Part shown: in pieces, positions 35,501 to 45,569 of the stretch
Numbering within the stretch: position 1 is the stretch's first letter
Layout: each line of letters opens with the position of its first letter
Assembly (NCBI GenBank): GCA_948144175.1
Contig: CANXME010002559.1
Location: 1,054,001-1,118,000, forward strand
Direction of reading: 5' to 3'
Source of the DNA: Closterium sp. NIES-65
Lineage: Eukaryota; Streptophyta; Zygnematophyceae; Desmidiales; Closteriaceae
DNA length: 64,000 nucleotides
Notes under the pieces: model-generated
The model's database searches: none
What the model saw: only the letters and a program-made list of their open reading frames with translations
Told to the model about the DNA's origin: nothing
Translations under genes and position numbers: made by a program

Positions 35501-38500
35501 AGACTGAGTGACTGATTAGTCGCGACTGAGTGAGGTGCTTCGAGCCAAGACTAGCTGCTTGCCTGTTATACTTTTGAGGCGCCTCAAAACTAGTCTTCTG
35601 CAGAGGGATCAGCTGCGAGTGAGGTGTTTTCGAGGTGACTTTTGAGTGGACTCAAAAGTCTTCTGCAAAGAGATTAGCTGCGAGCGAGTGAGGTGCTTCG
35701 AGCCAAGACTAGCTGCTTGCCTGTTATACGCACTCCTCTGTGTGTGTCACAGAAATCGGGGAGCCCATTTCTATGTGTAGAGAGGGTGTTTTTGAGACGT
35801 CTCAAAAAGACTAGCTGCTTGCCTGTTTTACGCAATCCTCTGTGTGTGTCACTGAAATGGGGGAGCCCATTTCTGTGAAGGAGTTTGAGAAGCCTAAGAC
35901 CGCTTTGAATCATTGAGACGTCTCAAAACCACGTGAAAAAAGGAGTGTTTTTAGACGTCTCAAAACACTCCTTTTTTCACGGGAGCCCATTTCTGTGAAG
36001 GAGTTTGAGAAGCCAAAGACCGATCTGAATCACTGCAATTCAAGCAAAGTCATCCAACCCACCTCCGCTGCTCTGTGTGTGTCACAGAAATGGGTGAAAG
36101 AGTTTGAGAAACCCAAGGGCGATCCCTCCGCCCTCGACCCACCTGCCACCACGGTTCTCTCTCCCTACCTTAAGGTAATGTTTCCTGTCTCTAACACCCA
36201 CTTTGGCTGCCTCCGTTCTTGTCTCTCATGTACGCTCACTGCCAGGTTGTGCCTCCTGCCAATTCCAACCGTTTCTTCTTCCCATTCTCTTTTCCCCTGT
36301 CTTTCCCCCATCCTCTTTCCCCCCGCCCACCTCTGCTACACCCAGTTTGGCTGCCTCTCCTCGCGCCTCATGTATGCGCGCATTCGCGAGGTGCTTCCCA
36401 AACTTCCAACCCTGGATCCCGCTTCTCTTCTCCCTTTCTACCCAACCCGGCCCTTCCCCATCCCGGGCACCAGTTTGGCTGCCTCTCCTCGCGCCTCATG
36501 TACGCTCGCATTCAGGAGGTGCTTTCCAAACTTCCAACCCTCACTTCACCCCGTTCTCTTCTCCTATGTCCCCTACTTCCACCCCATCCCCAACACCAGT
36601 TTGGCTGCCTCTCCTCGCGTCTCATGTACGCTCGCATTCAGGAGGTGCTTTCCAAACAGCCCGGCCACACAAAGCCGCCGGTGTCCCTGATAGGACAGGT
36701 GAGAGAGGGGGCATGCCTGTACTACATAATGGGATGGGAATGATGGCATGTGTGCGATGGCCGGGTCTTGAGACAGGATTTTTCAGGTGTGTTTTGAGGC
36801 GCCTCAAAACACACCACACTGGGATGGGAATGATGCCATGTGTGCGATGGCCGGGTCTTGAGACAGGATTTTTTCCGCACGGCAGCATTCTTGGCAACCC
36901 CTTCGATCGCATGCAGGGCAGGCAGCAGGTTCTTATGAGAGGGCGTTTGTACCGACTCAAAAGTCATCTCCCTTCGCTTTCACCCTTGCCTGTCCCTGCA
37001 CCAGCTGCTGTTGAGTTCTTTACACAGCAGTTTATGGCACGCCCCACTCTGACCATATGCAGGGTGACTTTTGAGTCGACTCAAAAAGCACCTTCTTTCA
37101 CACAGCAGCGTATGGCACACCCCACTCTGACTGTATGCAGGGCAGCAGCATTTGCTGAAGCACCTCAAGTGTCATCTCATCGCCCCACTCCCTTTCTCAC
37201 CCGTGAACCTTACTCCCCCTGCATCTGCCTTTCCAACACCCCCGCACCAGCTGCAGTGGCGGGAGCTCTTCTATTCTGCACGGCAGCGTATGCCACGCCC
37301 AACTGTGACTTCTGAGTCAACCGACAAGTTATTCTTCCCCCCGCTATTCTTCCAACAGCTGTTGTGGCGGGAGTTCTTCTACACGGCAGCATACGGCACG
37401 CGACGCCCCTCTTTGATCACATGCAGGGCAGCAGCATCTGCTAAATCACTCATTGCCCCACTCCCCCACGCATCCTGGTCCTTGTTCCTGACTCCCCCCG
37501 CACCAGCTGTTGTGGTGGGAGTTTCTCTGCACGGCAGCATACGGCACGCACACCCAACTTTGACCGCATGCAGGGCAGCAGCATTTGCAGGCAAATTACC
37601 CCCTCTCCCACCCATCCTTGTCCCTGTCCTTTTCCTGCTCCCCCCCCCCCCACACCAGCTGCTGTGGCGGGAATTCTTCTACACAGCAGCATACGGCACA
37701 CCCAACTTTGATCGCATGCAAGGCAGCAGCATCTGCAGGCAGATTCCCTGGAAGGCAGATCCTGAGCTGTTGGTCGCGTGGCGAGATGCGAAAACCGGCT
37801 TCCCCTGGATCGATGCCATCATGGTTCAGGTAACTAATTCAGGTGGTAACTGGTGCAGGCAGAACCGGGTGCATGCAGGTAGCATCATGCAGGGCAGCAG
37901 CATCTGCAGGTAGATTCCCTGGAAGGTGGACACGGAGCTGTTGGCTGCGTGGTGAGATGCCCGGACCGGCTTCCCTTGGATCGACGCTATCATGGTGCAG
38001 GTAAGAATACCTGGTGCAGGTGGTAACTGGTGCAGGCAGAACCTGGTGCAGGCAGACCTGGTGCAGGCAGAACCTGGTGCAGGCAGAACCTGGTGCAGGC
38101 AGAACCTGGTGCAGGCAGAACCTGGTGCAGGCAGAACCTGATGCAGGCAGAACCTGGTGCAGGCAGAACCTGATGCAGGCAGAACCCGGTGCCTTGTAAT
38201 GGACTCACTCCTCCCTTTTTTGCCTCTCTTCCCCACCCCATCCGCTTCCCAGCTCCGCCAGTGGGGGTGGATGCACCATCTGGCGCGCCACTGCGTCGCG
38301 TGCTTCCTCACTCGAGGCGATCTGGTAGGTTCTGCTCTGGGGTTGGTGCCTGGTAGGTTCTGCTCTGGGGTTGGTGCTTGTTGCTGTTAGTTTGTCTAAT
38401 TTGTGCTTCAGTTGTTGCTCGTAGCTGGTGCTCGTAGCTGGTGCTTTGGTTCGATGAACCACTATATCCTACTGCATTTATTCTCCCATCATCCATTTGG

Positions 38501-41112
38501 ACTTAGTGTGACTGATTGCTGTGTGGTAACTCACACTACACCCACCCAAACCCTGCTCCACTCCTCCCAGCCCCTCCCTCCTCTTCGCCACCTCCATCCA
38601 ACCACACAGCTGGTGCAATATGGGATGGGGCAGGATCTTTTTTATTGCGCAGCTGGTGAAGGATATAGGTAGTGATGACATCAAAGCGTTTGGCAAGTGG
38701 TTAAATTGGTGTCCGGGTGTCAGGCGGGACATTGCACGCCTGACACCTGGACTAGTTTTGAGGCGCCTCAAAACTAGAATTGGTGTCTGGGTGTTGGGCG
38801 GGACATTGCACGCCTGACACCTGGACACCAATTTAACCATTTTCCAAACGCTTTGATGTCATCGCTTCCCATATCCTTCACCATCCGCTTTGATGTCATC
38901 ACCTCACTGCGCACTTGGTGCACTGGGAACTGGGTCGGCACGTGTTTGACCGCCTGCTATTAGCTGCGGATTGGGCCATCAACAACGCTGACTGGCTCTG
39001 CTCTCCGCATCTGCCTTCTTCTCCCACTACCCCCGCATCTACTCCCCCACAACTGCCTTGCAGGATGTGTGGTACTGGCTGCTGCGCTGTGGTGACTCAC
39101 AATACCCCAACCAAACCCTGCTCCACTCCTTCCAACCCCTCCCTCCTCTCCCCACTCCCGCATTGACACAGTTGGTGCATTGAGAGCTGGGGCGAGATGT
39201 ATTCGACCGGCTCTTGTTGGATAGGGATTGGCCATCAACAACGGCAACTGGCTGTGGCTCTCCCCTCCCTCACCCTGCTCCACTCCTCCCAACCACTCCA
39301 TCCTCCCCATCCCTGCATTGACACAGTTGGTGCATTGAGAGCTGAGCCAAGATGTATCCGCGTCCGCCTTCTTCTCCCGGTATTACCGCATCTACTCCCC
39401 CATCACCCATCTGGGCTGGACCAGTGTGACAGCCTGCTGTGCTGTGGTGTGAATTACTCTACACCCACCAAAACCCTGTTTCCCCTCCCTCTCTCTTCCC
39501 CCTCCCTCTCTCTTCTCCCAACCCCTCACACGTCAGTTGGTACACTGGGAGCTGGGGCGAGACGTGTTCGACCGGCTGTTGGTGGACTCTGATTGGGCCA
39601 TCAACAACGGCAACTGGCTTTGGCTCTCCGCCTCTGCCTTCTTCTCCCAGTACCACCGCATCTACTCCCCTGTCACCTTTGGCAAGAAATACGACCCCTC
39701 GGGGAAATTCATCCGCCACTTCCTGCCTGTTCTGAAAGGTGTGTTCTGAAAGGTGTGTTCTGAAAGGTATGTTCTGAAAGGTATGTTCTGAGTCGACTCA
39801 AAGCACTCCCAGTACCACCGCATCTACTCTCCCGTCACCTTTGGCAAGAAATACGACCCCTCGGGGAAATCATCCGCCGTTTTCTGCCTGTTCTCAAAGG
39901 TGTTTATCCCATGCTTATACTGTTTCATCTTTTTTTTTTTTTTTTTTGGTAGAATCTTCAGCACTTACCAGTGCAACATTTTATTGATTGTGGTGAAGGT
40001 CGTGTTGTGCTTGCATATTCACCCGCCAGAGATGCCGTCGCAGCACATCTACAAGCCATAGGAGCACCACATTGGCTACTCTGCCCCCCCTTCCACCTGC
40101 ACACGCGCCCGCCAGACATGCCTTCGTAATACATTTACGAGCCGTGGACGACACCGCAATGAATCTTGAGTATACTCAACCACTTCCCCCCACCTCTCCT
40201 CCCACTACATCCACGCTCACGACACCAGACATGTCTTCGCAGTACATTTACGAGCCATGGACAGCACCTCTGGCTGTGACTTCTGAGTCCGCTAACTTTT
40301 CCGCCGCCAACCCCACATTCGCCCCCCCAACACCTGCACACTCACCCACCAGACATGCCGTCGCAGTACATTTACGAGCCATGGACCGCACCTCTGGCTG
40401 TGCAACGCAAGGCCAACTGCATCATTGGGAAGGACTTCCCTCGTCCGAGTGAGTTGTTATGGAAATGAATTTAATTCACAAGCATTTTCCACTACTAGGT
40501 TCCCTCCTTCCCTGTAAGTCCTTATTTTCCTCTTCTTTTGGAACATATTTGCGTGGTTTACGGCCTGTCCCTTATGATCACGCCTGTGCCCGGTCTTTGT
40601 TTCTTAATTTGTCATGGCATTTGATTGTCTTTATTCACACTTTCCTTTTCTCCATCCCTTGTCCGCACCCAGTTGTCGACCATGCGGAGGCAAGTAAGCG
40701 GCGTCGAGTGTTGAGTCGACTAAGTTATAAGCATCTCTGTGCATTCCTTACCTCTCTTGCACTCTCAGTTGTCGACCACGCGGAGGCCAGTAAGCGGTGT
40801 CGAGATGTAATGGGGGCAGCCTACGCTGCAAACCGTGCGGCTGCCGGCGGTGCGAGCACATCAGGAAATCAGCCAGTTACCGCAACAACAGATCCTGCTA
40901 CATCAAATGATCGTGCCGTATCAAGAAAGTCTACATTACATGCCAAAGAAGGCATTAGTGGTGATGGGGTGGATGTAGGAGGTAATTCAAATCAGAAGAG
41001 AAGACGGGGTTCTGTTAATAAGGATGGTTCTCGAGAGATTGAGAGAGGCGAGGGCAGGTCTGATCCAATGAAAAAGAAGCAGAAGAGAATAGATGATATG
41101 TTTAGAGGTTGA
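32510..41112 (+). CDS. (6-4) photolyase / animal-type cryptochrome, 13 exons, 713 codons
   Basis: Flavoprotein of the photolyase/cryptochrome family: light-driven repair of UV (6-4) photoproducts or blue-light sensing. Exons: 32,510-33,003; 33,128-33,206; 33,352-33,423; 33,664-33,744; 34,187-34,462; 34,668-34,736; 36,088-36,174; 36,600-36,698; 37,659-37,829; 38,253-38,324; 39,537-39,738; 40,353-40,448; 40,769-41,112. All phases agree. The N-terminal photolyase domain shows [15 protein letters not shown] (about residue 17) with a Ser-rich insert of about 70 residues. The FAD domain shows [49 protein letters not shown] (484-489 hold both His of (6-4) enzymes), [14 protein letters not shown] and YIYEPWTAP. 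The tail of about 110 residues has KRRR and KKKQKR nuclear-import-like runs and ends near [11 protein letters not shown] at 32,510 (GCCATGG) is chosen; the frame is open upstream to 31,865, so a transit peptide is possible. Family placement is firm; repair versus sensing is open. Confidence 0.93.
33272..33316. repeat. AT microsatellite in photolyase intron 2
   Basis: ATATATATAAT-type repeat of about 45 bp, ending 35 bp before exon 3. Confidence 0.95.
33424..33512. repeat. GGCAT pentamer repeat in photolyase intron 3
   Basis: GGCATGGCAT/GGGATGGCAT pentamers begin directly after the exon 3 donor and run for about 80 bp. Confidence 0.95.
33785..33930 (+). repeat. Copies of photolyase exon 4
   Basis: The phrase encoding [20 protein letters not shown] plus donor GTGTTTG is repeated at about 33,852-33,925. 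A shorter piece (GAGCTGAAATTGTCAACAAG) lies at about 33,793. The functional exon is 33,664-33,744, so the copies lie in intron 4 behind it. Confidence 0.85.
34880..35690. repeat. Tandem series of about ten 67-100-bp units, most with a palindrome, photolyase intron 6
   Basis: The phrase CTGCAGAGGGATTAGCTGC recurs at about 34,885, 34,954, 35,021, 35,089, 35,158, 35,246, 35,310, 35,408, 35,600 and 35,663. Between most copies stands TTTTGAGGCGCCTCAA(AA) or TTTTGAGTGGACTCAAAA, and some palindromes have CTAG or ACTAGT arms. Units differ in length and some palindromes are decayed. Confidence 0.9.
35715..36030 (+). repeat. Copies of photolyase exon 7 start with ACGT palindromes between them
   Basis: Copies of the exon 7 lead-in (CTCTGTGTGTGTCACAGAAAT) with GGGGAGCCCATTTCT and GAGTTTGAGAAGCC lie at about 35,728, 35,838 and 35,978. 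TTTTGAGACGTCTCAAAA at 35,788-35,807, and a second ACGT palindrome with arms of about 24 bp at 35,930-35,983 (GTGAAAAAAGGAGTG...CACTCCTTTTTTCAC), stand between them. The functional exon is 36,088-36,174. Confidence 0.88.
36200..36545 (+). repeat. Three copies of photolyase exon 8 start
   Basis: [13 protein letters not shown]-type coding phrases with acceptor occur at about 36,203-36,250 (decayed), 36,341-36,400 and 36,470-36,540. The functional exon is 36,600-36,698. The inserted intervals are C-rich intron sequence. Confidence 0.85.
36721..36880. repeat. 55-bp direct duplication split by a GCGC palindrome
   Basis: GGGATGGGAATGATG...GACAGGATTTTT occurs at 36,731-36,784 and 36,821-36,873. Between the copies stands TTTTGAGGCGCCTCAAAA with arms GTGTG/CACAC. 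It lies in photolyase intron 8. Confidence 0.93.
36885..37600 (+). repeat. Six partial copies of photolyase exon 9 start
   Basis: Phrases related to [19 protein letters not shown] with CAG acceptors occur at about 36,870-36,930, 37,005-37,065, 37,090-37,150, 37,248-37,310, 37,360-37,440 and 37,505-37,590. The functional exon 37,659-37,829 is the last and only complete one upstream of the donor. A TCGA palindrome lies at about 37,073-37,090. Confidence 0.88.
37885..38005 (+). pseudogene. Decayed downstream copy of photolyase exon 9
   Basis: GGGCAGCAGCATCTGCAG is followed by TAG where the exon has CAG, then by [11 protein letters not shown]-like sequence to a donor GTAAGA. The stop and a TGA later make it unusable. 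Confidence 0.85.
38008..38195. repeat. 16-bp tandem repeat ACCTGGTGCAGGCAGA
   Basis: About eleven copies, some with ACCTGATGCAGGCAGA, in photolyase intron 9, directly behind the decayed exon 9 copy. Confidence 0.95.
38655..38882. repeat. Fold-back of about 228 bp centred on a GCGC palindrome
   Basis: The left arm (GGTGAAGGATATAGG...GGTTAAATTGGTGTCC, from 38,655) reappears inverted on the right (GGACACCAATTTAACC...ATATCCTTCACC, to 38,882). The centre is CTAG-TTTTGAGGCGCCTCAAAA-CTAG (18-bp core 38,756-38,773). A 49-bp segment next to the core is also directly duplicated (38,704-38,752 and 38,778-38,826). It lies in photolyase intron 10. Confidence 0.92.
38890..39430 (+). repeat. Three partial copies of photolyase exon 11
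   Basis: [20 protein letters not shown]-like phrases occur at about 38,915-39,010, 39,168-39,250 (in-frame TGA after the acceptor) and 39,325-39,420. The functional exon is 39,537-39,738. Confidence 0.85.
39735..39910 (+). repeat. Copies of the photolyase exon 11 end and donor
   Basis: The donor phrase TTCTGAAAGGTGTG repeats four times (39,730-39,790). It is followed by a CTGAGTCGACTCAAAG palindrome relic and a second copy of the exon end ([18 protein letters not shown]), frame-shifted by one missing base in the GGGAAATCATCCG segment. Confidence 0.85.
40020..40280 (+). repeat. Three copies of photolyase exon 12 start
   Basis: GACATGCCNTCGNARYACAT followed by TTACGAGCC occurs at about 40,030-40,065 (decayed), 40,115-40,150 and 40,225-40,275. 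The functional exon is 40,353-40,448. Confidence 0.85.
40671..40730 (+). repeat. Copy of photolyase exon 13 start
   Basis: CAG|TTGTCGACCATGCGGAGGC followed by AAGTAAGCGGCG copies the acceptor and [11 protein letters not shown] start of exon 13 at 40,769. It then breaks into GTTGAGTCGACTAAG, half of the palindrome. Confidence 0.82.
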
Positions 41113-41158
41113 TTTGTTACATATATATGAAAACAAATGTGTACACTTGTTATGTCGT

Positions 41159-41482
41159 TGTAAGGAAAATTCCTTTTCCTTACTTCGCATCCCTGCTCAA
41201 CGTGTACATCACTGTAGCACCACAGTCAGCGCCGTTACCACTCGCGACCCTCGCACCGACAATCCGCCCGCCACCTTCGCACCCCGACCTCACGGCTCGG
41301 CGGGTAACCCGCGCTCCGGGCCTCCGCTTCGACACTTTTTCCCAACCACAGTCCCAGGCCCGTCGCGCGACAACCACAGTCCATTACCGTTACCACTGTA
41401 GTTTCGCTATATATCCTTCGCTCATTGTACTCTTGCTTCGATAGTGCAATTCTCGTTCGTTCACTCAATTGTACTCGTAACA
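41159..41482 (+). repeat. Left LTR of element B
   Basis: 324-bp LTR starting TGTAAGGAAAATTCC and ending CTCGTAACA. It contains a TATATATCC promoter-like motif near 41,410 and is followed by TGGTATTCAGAGCC. Confidence 0.92.
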
Positions 41483-41665
41483 CTTGGTATTCAGAGCCTA
41501 CGATCTCCTCTCGGACCGCACCCACACCTTCGCTTCCCCACTATCTCAATTTTTTGGGGGGGGTAGACGTCTCTCAGCGACACAGCACCGCCGCTCGTAG
41601 TGCTCTCTCGTAAGCACGCACGGCCACGACCGAGGCTCTCGCTGAGCTCGCCCGACACCCCCGCC

Positions 41666-41822
41666 ATGGCCGAATTCACGCTCGCCACATTGACGCAGGA
41701 GCAGCTTGACCGTCTGGTGCGCCAACTTGAAGATTCGGCGCTCGAAATTGCGACGCTCACGGCGGAACGTGACTCCGCACGTCAGCAATCCACGGTGAAC
41801 ATTCCAGCGCCACCACACGCAC
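41666..41822 (+). pseudogene. Element B gag, N-terminal part
   Basis: The ATG-initiated frame (MAEFTLATLTQEQLDRLVRQ) runs to 41,822, where element A is inserted. It resumes in the same frame at 52,320 when one copy of the target duplication is ignored. Confidence 0.85.
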
Positions 41823-42161
41823 TGTTAGAGGGGTGTTTACTGTTCATTCCGAACAGTACATTCCTAGTCACCATTATCCTTATCTTCTCAGATTCTCTAG
41901 TGCCACGTGGCACTCTACTTTTCTTGCACTCCAATTCTTGGTCCCACATTCCACTTTCCAACCTTGTTTCTTGCATGCTATATAAACCTTGCTTGTACTT
42001 GCCATTATCAATCAATTCTCATTCAACTCTTCTTCAATTACTCAGTAACTTCTTCGCCTATTTCGCCAATAGTTCTTTCGTCAAAGTCTTCCGCCGCGTT
42101 TCATCCTCGACTTAGTCGACCCCGCTAATTCTTTAGCGGACTTAGGCCGTCGGGCCTAACA
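41823..42161 (+). repeat. Left LTR of element A
   Basis: 339 bp; contains CTATATAAACC (TATA-like) near 41,979 and a GTGCCACGTGGCAC palindrome near 41,899. Confidence 0.95.
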
Positions 42162-42275
42162 CTTGGTATCAGAGCCTTCGCGGGGAGCGACTTCCAACGA
42201 GCGACCGTCGACGAGGAGACTACGACGTCATCGTCCTGCGGTGCCGACTTGCAGACTTGGAGTCGTTGAGCGAAC

Positions 42276-43298
42276 ATGGACGAAACCATGCACGCAGTCC
42301 CCCACGACATGGGCAACACGCTTGCCGAACTCATGCGCCAACTTCAAGAGTTGACGCTGGAAAATCGACAGGTACGAGCTGAAAGGCAACAGCTTCGTGA
42401 ATTGGCTTCTAACCCCCATGGTCATGCCACACCAACTCTTGCGCCCAACACGTCGACTGGCGCGGAAGCGCTGCCGGAACGTCGAAGCGCACTCAAGCCG
42501 CAGAAACCCGAGTCGTTCGACCCAAGTCAACGCGACGTGAACGTGCGGACGTGGCTCTTCATGCTGAACAACTACTTCGCCGCGAGCGGGGTGCAAGAGG
42601 CGGACGCGCAGCAGCGGATCGAGTACGGTGTTACACTGCTAAGGGGCCCGGCCTTGGAGTGGTGGCGCCAACTCACTCAAACTGCTGTAAGAAGGGCTCA
42701 GACGGACGGGCATCAACAGGGCGTGGGGCATGCAGCTGCAACTTCGAGCTTAGGGAGTTTAGCTTTGGGTGTTACCACGGTTCCGACCACATGGGAAGGA
42801 TTTGAAGCGGCGCTGAAAAGTAGGTTCGATTTTGTGAACGCCTCCGAAGCTTCTAGGAAGCGTCTGCGTCATTTCCGACAGATAGGCAACGTCCAGGAGT
42901 ACACACGACGGTTCTTGAGCATCTGCAACGAGATAGACGATATCACGGAAGCAGAGATGCGCGATCGCTACCTCGAAGGGTTGAAGCCGGACATAGCGGA
43001 AGTCATTGCGATTCACGGGTTGTCCACCTTCGAGTCGGTAGTCGCAGCAGCAGAATGCGTCGACGCAGTACGAAGCCGACGGGGTCGTGACGATCGCGAT
43101 AGGGGATACAACAGACCGATCAACGACGCTCGATCGAGGGACGGACCATCGCCCATGGAGATTGGTGCAGTTAACAGTGACGGCTCACAGAAAATGGGAT
43201 TTAGGGGGAACTGTCACTACTGCAAAAAGCCGGGACACATGAAGCGAGACTGCCCACAGCTTAAGGAGCGGCAGCAGGGAAACGGAAACCGCCAGTAG
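42276..43298 (+). CDS. Element A Gag
   Basis: 340 residues from ATG. It has a capsid-like region ([20 protein letters not shown], then [11 protein letters not shown] and [15 protein letters not shown]) and a zinc knuckle [14 protein letters not shown] near the end. It stops with TAG at 43,296-43,298. The heptamer GGGAAAC at 43,277-43,283 has the zero-frame split G GGA AAC, and the -1 frame is open from there into pol. Confidence 0.92.
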   Translation: MDETMHAVPHDMGNTLAELMRQLQELTLENRQVRAERQQLRELASNPHGHATPTLAPNTSTGAEALPERRSALKPQKPESFDPSQRDVNVRTWLFMLNNYFAASGVQEADAQQRIEYGVTLLRGPALEWWRQLTQTAVRRAQTDGHQQGVGHAAATSSLGSLALGVTTVPTTWEGFEAALKSRFDFVNASEASRKRLRHFRQIGNVQEYTRRFLSICNEIDDITEAEMRDRYLEGLKPDIAEVIAIHGLSTFESVVAAAECVDAVRSRRGRDDRDRGYNRPINDARSRDGPSPMEIGAVNSDGSQKMGFRGNCHYCKKPGHMKRDCPQLKERQQGNGNRQ

Positions 43299-45054
43299 AT
43301 AGCGGGTCGCTAGCTGGTGTGGAGGTTCCCGTACCCGCCACGTCTACCAACGTAGAGGAGACGGCTTCGCAGCAGTCATCTACGGAGAACGAGGTAGACA
43401 CTGTTGATCGTCCAGTCGTGCTTCTAGGGAAGCTTCGCGGAGTTCCTGTTAAGATTCTCGTAGATAGCGGAGCTAGCCACTCGTTCGTCTCTTCATCGTT
43501 AGTTTCTCGTCTCCATCTCAAAGCAGATTCAGCAGTCAACTTCAAGGACGCTCGCATGGTAGATGGGACGCCACTTCACATAGGACCGATCATCCGCAAG
43601 TTGCGCGTAGTGCTAGGACCGATCACAGTCAGGCGTGATTTCGACTCTGCGTCGCTGGACGGATACGATTTTATCTTCGGAAGAGATTGGCTACGGACGG
43701 TTAGTACTCAGTTCGATTGGGCTCAGGGAAGCTGCAGCGTCAAGGTAGACGGGGAGTTCCGGGGGCTGCCACAGTGGAGCGATGGGGCCACATCATCCAC
43801 AGCTATCATTAATGCTGTTCGTGTGCGACAGTTAGTGAAGCGTGCGGCACGGATCTTCGCGGTTTTTCTTGAGGAGGTGGAAGCTGAGGAGGGGAAAGGA
43901 GGGAGAGCAGCAGTTAGTGAGAAGGCGACTCTTCCTGCTGAGGTGAGTGCACTGTTAGCAGAGTTCGCAGACGTCTTCCCCGACGAGTTGCCCCCAGGGT
44001 TGCCTCCCAGCCGAGCAGTAGACCATCGAATAGAATTGGAGCCGGGGAGCAGGCCAGTAGCGAAGCCGCAGTGGAGGTTGAGTCCAGCGGAGACAGAGGA
44101 GATGACGCAGCAAGTTAGGCACTTTCTCGCACAGGGTTTCATACAGCCATCTAGATCGCCTTGGGCCGCACCGATACTTTTCGCACCCAAGAAAGACGGA
44201 GGGTTACGGATGTGCATAGATTACCGCGCACTGAACGCCGCCACCGTCAAGAATAGATTCCCGGTGCCGAGAGTAGAGGATCTTCTCGATGCAGTGCAGG
44301 GCGCTAGAGTCTTCTCAAAGATCGACCTTCGTTCGGGTTACCACCAGATTCGAGTAGTTCCAGAGGACCAGCACAAGACGGCGTTTCGTACGAAGCAGGG
44401 GTTGTACGAGTTTAGGGTTCTACCGTTCGGATTGACCAACGCCCCAGCGACGTTTCAGACGCTCATGAACACAGTCCTCTCCGAGTTCCTAGGGTCGTTC
44501 GTTGTCGTTTACCTAGACGACATCCTAGTGTTCTCTAAGACGAAAGATGAGCACGTGCAGCACTTGCAGAAGGTCTTCGAGGTCTTACGGAGGAAGCAGT
44601 TATACGCTAAGCAGTCGAAGTGCGAGTTCTTCCTTCCAGAGGTCGAGTTCCTAGGACACGTCGTATCCGCTAGAGGCATTAGGACTGACCCGAAGAAGAT
44701 CGCAGCAGTACAGTGTGAAATGAGTAAGCAGGAATGATGTGAACTATGAGTGAAAGCAGTACAAATGTGAAACCCTAACTGGGTTGTACCCCCTATGGGA
44801 TACCCCACTACAGCCTACACAGCAGTATAAGCTATAGACATGTTCTGACACACCCCCATAGGCAAAGTGGGGGAGAACAAGGGGTCACAAGACCAGTCAA
44901 GCAAGACAAAGCAAAGCTCAGGGTGGATCACAAAGTCACCACACAATCCGAGCACAAGAGCAAGGCCAAAGGCCAGTTCACAAGCAAGAGTACAGACATA
45001 TATATATAAAACTAGACAAGCAAGAGCAGGTATATATATATGTCACAGTACAAG

Positions 45055-45560
45055 TAAAGTCAAGAGGAGAGCAAGTGAGGCAAGACAGGCACAAGACCCA
45101 GCTGGGTGCAGAAGCGCTGATGGTCACAAGGAGCAAGTGCCTTGGTGAACACATCAGCAGTGTTGGCCTCAGAGGCCACGTACGCAAGTCGCAACTGACC
45201 ACGCTGCTGCAACTCACGAGCAAGGAAGTAGCGGAGAGCAATGTGCTTCGTTCTGTGCTCCAAGCGCTGCTCTCGACACAAGGCCAGCATAGCCTTGTTG
45301 TCTACGTACAGCACTGGAGGAGAACGAGGCGGCTCTCCAAGGTCAGTCAGCAGGTAGGTGAGCCAGCGAAGCTCCTGTACAGCCATGGCTCCGGCGTAGA
45401 TCTCAGCCTCACAACTGGAGCCGAGAACCGAAGACGAGCGAGTAGACCGCCACGAGACAGAGCCGGAACCAAGGCTGAAGGTGTAACCCTGTGACGACCG
45501 CTGCGTAGCCTGGTCGTCAGCCCAAGAAACGTTCTCGCGTCGGCCGGGGTCGAGTCTCTA
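45055..45560 (-). pseudogene. Element C: copia RNase H tail
   Basis: The minus strand shows SWADDQATQRSSQGYTFSLG, SCEAEIYAGAMAVQELRWL, PPVLYVDNKAMLALC, HRTKHIALRYFLAREL and NTADVFTKAL. This is the usual copia RNase H end. It begins abruptly at about 45,560, where the opposite-strand pol starts, so the N-terminal part is missing. Confidence 0.9.
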
Positions 45561-45569
45561 CACCCTGAC

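Noticed and set aside
14394-39800. Palindromes as sequencing adapters or assembly artefacts
   Set aside because: Variable cores, locus-specific arms, decayed forms and placement inside diverged repeats argue against a common technical sequence, but only raw reads can settle it.
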